This document shows, piece after piece, positions 4,971-5,782 of a DNA stretch of 5,782 bases. The notes below the pieces were generated by a model. That model was not told the origin of the DNA. It did no database searches and was given only the letters and a program-made list of their open reading frames with translations. This DNA is from an uncultured Eubacteriales bacterium (GTDB lineage Bacteria > Bacillota > Clostridia > Christensenellales > Aristaeellaceae), in assembly GCA_900553905.1 (NCBI GenBank), contig USFL01000111.1, forward strand, positions 1 through 5,782, given 5' to 3'. Positions within the stretch are counted from its first letter, which is position 1. The number at the start of each line of letters is the position of its first letter. Position numbers and translations under genes: made by a program.

Positions 4971-5714
4971 ATGGAACGCAATCTTAGCTTTGATACCGAA
5001 GAATTGAGCAGTATCGCGGTCCGTCTGGGCTGGGCGCAGCTGGAGATGTTTGCGGACGAGGTGGACAAGGTTCAGGTGATGGCCGCCGGCGACGACAGCA
5101 GCGTGGAGGACCTGCGCATTGCGGTCAAGGACGGCATTCTCACGGTGGAGCAGCCGCAGTACGGGCTCTCGCTCAACATCATGGAAAGCCGCTGGCTGCA
5201 AGTATGCGTGCGCGTGCCCAACCAGTGGAAGGGGGATGTTGCGCTAAGTACCCTGTCCGGCCTGCTCAGCGCGCGCAAGCTCTGCGCCGGCAGCCTTTCA
5301 CTGGAAACCGTCAGCGGCGACCTGCGCGCCGTGCGCCTCACGGCCACCGACGCCACGCTGAAAACCGTGGGCGGCGATATGCGCGGCGAGCAGCTGACGG
5401 CGGAGAATTTGAGCGTGCGCAGCGTGAGCGGCGACACGGCGCTCGATGCGTTGAACGTACAGTCGCTCAAATGCACCAGCGTCACCGGCGAGCAGACCTA
5501 CAACATGACCTCCACCTTCCAAAAGGTAGAGGTGACCGCCGTTTCCGGAAATGTGATCATCACCGCGCCGGTGGAAGCCATGGACGTGAGCCTGCGCTCC
5601 ATCAGCGGCCGCGTGCGTACCGAGGGCGTCAACATCCGCGAGGGCGAGGGCGTCCCCAGCGTGCGGGTGACCGGCGTGACGGCGGACCTCAAGCTCATCA
5701 GCATCAAGGAATAA
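4971..5714 (+). CDS. DUF4097-like beta-repeat protein without signal peptide
   Basis: A 247-residue protein. Its C-terminal two thirds are a ladder of short beta strands each ending in an SGD-like turn: TLSG (94), TVSGD (113), TVGGD (132), SVSGD (151), SVTGE (170), AVSGN (190) and SISGR (210). This is the signature of the DUF4097/LiaG-like putative adhesin family, predicted to fold as a beta-solenoid. The N-terminal part (1-90; LSFDTEELSSIAVRLGWAQLEM, then KDGILTVEQ) matches the usual entry strands of the family. Many relatives carry an N-terminal membrane span and sit with envelope-stress genes; this one has neither signal peptide nor span, so it appears cytoplasmic unless held by a partner. 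ATG 4971 follows GGAGGTG at 4-base spacing. It has its own promoter and precedes the gene starting at 5760 by 45 bases. The biochemical role is unknown; family assignment is good. Confidence 0.85.
   Translation: MERNLSFDTEELSSIAVRLGWAQLEMFADEVDKVQVMAAGDDSSVEDLRIAVKDGILTVEQPQYGLSLNIMESRWLQVCVRVPNQWKGDVALSTLSGLLSARKLCAGSLSLETVSGDLRAVRLTATDATLKTVGGDMRGEQLTAENLSVRSVSGDTALDALNVQSLKCTSVTGEQTYNMTSTFQKVEVTAVSGNVIITAPVEAMDVSLRSISGRVRTEGVNIREGEGVPSVRVTGVTADLKLISIKE
5250..5612 (+). repeat. Seven-rung SGD repeat ladder (protein level)
   Basis: The seven turn motifs begin at residues 94, 113, 132, 151, 170, 190 and 210, that is with spacings of 19, 19, 19, 19, 20 and 20 residues (57 or 60 bases). At DNA level the turns share GTSAGCGGCGAC-like cores, but the strands between are diverged. 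The strict period suggests one residue repeat per solenoid turn. Confidence 0.8.
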
Positions 5715-5759
5715 CCCTGCGGTTTTATCAATCTTACTTTTGAGAGGATGGTTTTCCCC

Positions 5760-5782
5760 ATGGCGAAGAATCATTTCGGCGG
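5760..5782 (+). CDS. Start of a further gene (3' truncated by the window)
   Basis: ATG 5760 opens a frame reading MAKNHFG to the edge. GAGAGGATGG (5742-5751) supplies a ribosome site, with AGGATGG ending 8 bases before the ATG. An in-frame ATG at 5748 lies inside that site and is less likely. It starts 45 bases after the DUF4097-like stop with no terminator between, so the two are probably co-transcribed. Too short to identify. Confidence 0.5.

Overview
The window looks like chromosomal DNA of a low-to-moderate GC-biased Gram-positive anaerobe, most plausibly a Clostridia-type Bacillota. The evidence is a cell-wall-anchored surface protein with a sortase-type tail and InlB-like B-repeats, strong AGGAGG-type ribosome binding sites, an ECF-type sigma factor of the sort common in gut Firmicutes, and a DUF4097-like repeat protein. 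Base composition is GC-rich by eye (high fifties per cent). All genes lie on the + strand. A genus cannot be named from the sequence alone.

Region 1 (1-2259) is the 3' part of a large secreted, wall-anchored surface protein whose start and signal peptide lie upstream of the window. A 103-base spacer follows. It holds a good sigma-A-type promoter (TTGCCG, 18 bases, TATAAT) whose predicted transcription start falls almost on the next start codon.

Region 2 (2363-4788) is a very compact five-gene operon: an ECF-like sigma factor; a 41-residue single-span membrane microprotein starting at GTG 2934; a polytopic membrane protein of unknown family (255 aa); a PrsW-type intramembrane glutamic protease (208 aa) with all the hallmark residues; and a 120-aa protein with two membrane spans and basic cytoplasmic ends. 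The first four genes overlap by 8, 23 and 11 bases, and the fifth begins 5 bases after the fourth stops. In Bacillus subtilis PrsW starts proteolysis of the anti-sigma factor RsiW and so frees SigW. Here a PrsW-like protease shares an operon with a sigma factor, but no classical zinc-binding anti-sigma factor is present. The inferred model is a self-contained transmembrane signalling unit in which the 120-aa and/or the 41-aa membrane protein holds the sigma factor, the 255-aa protein is a sensor or scaffold, and the protease releases the sigma factor. This is the most interesting part of the window.

Region 3 (4789-4970) is intergenic. It has an elaborate inverted-repeat structure that probably ends the operon, then a second sigma-A-type promoter (TTGCTT, 17 bases, TATGAT). 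Region 4 (4971-5714) encodes a DUF4097-like beta-repeat protein with an unusually regular 19-20-residue SGD ladder and no signal peptide or membrane span. A further gene starts at 5760 and runs off the right edge.
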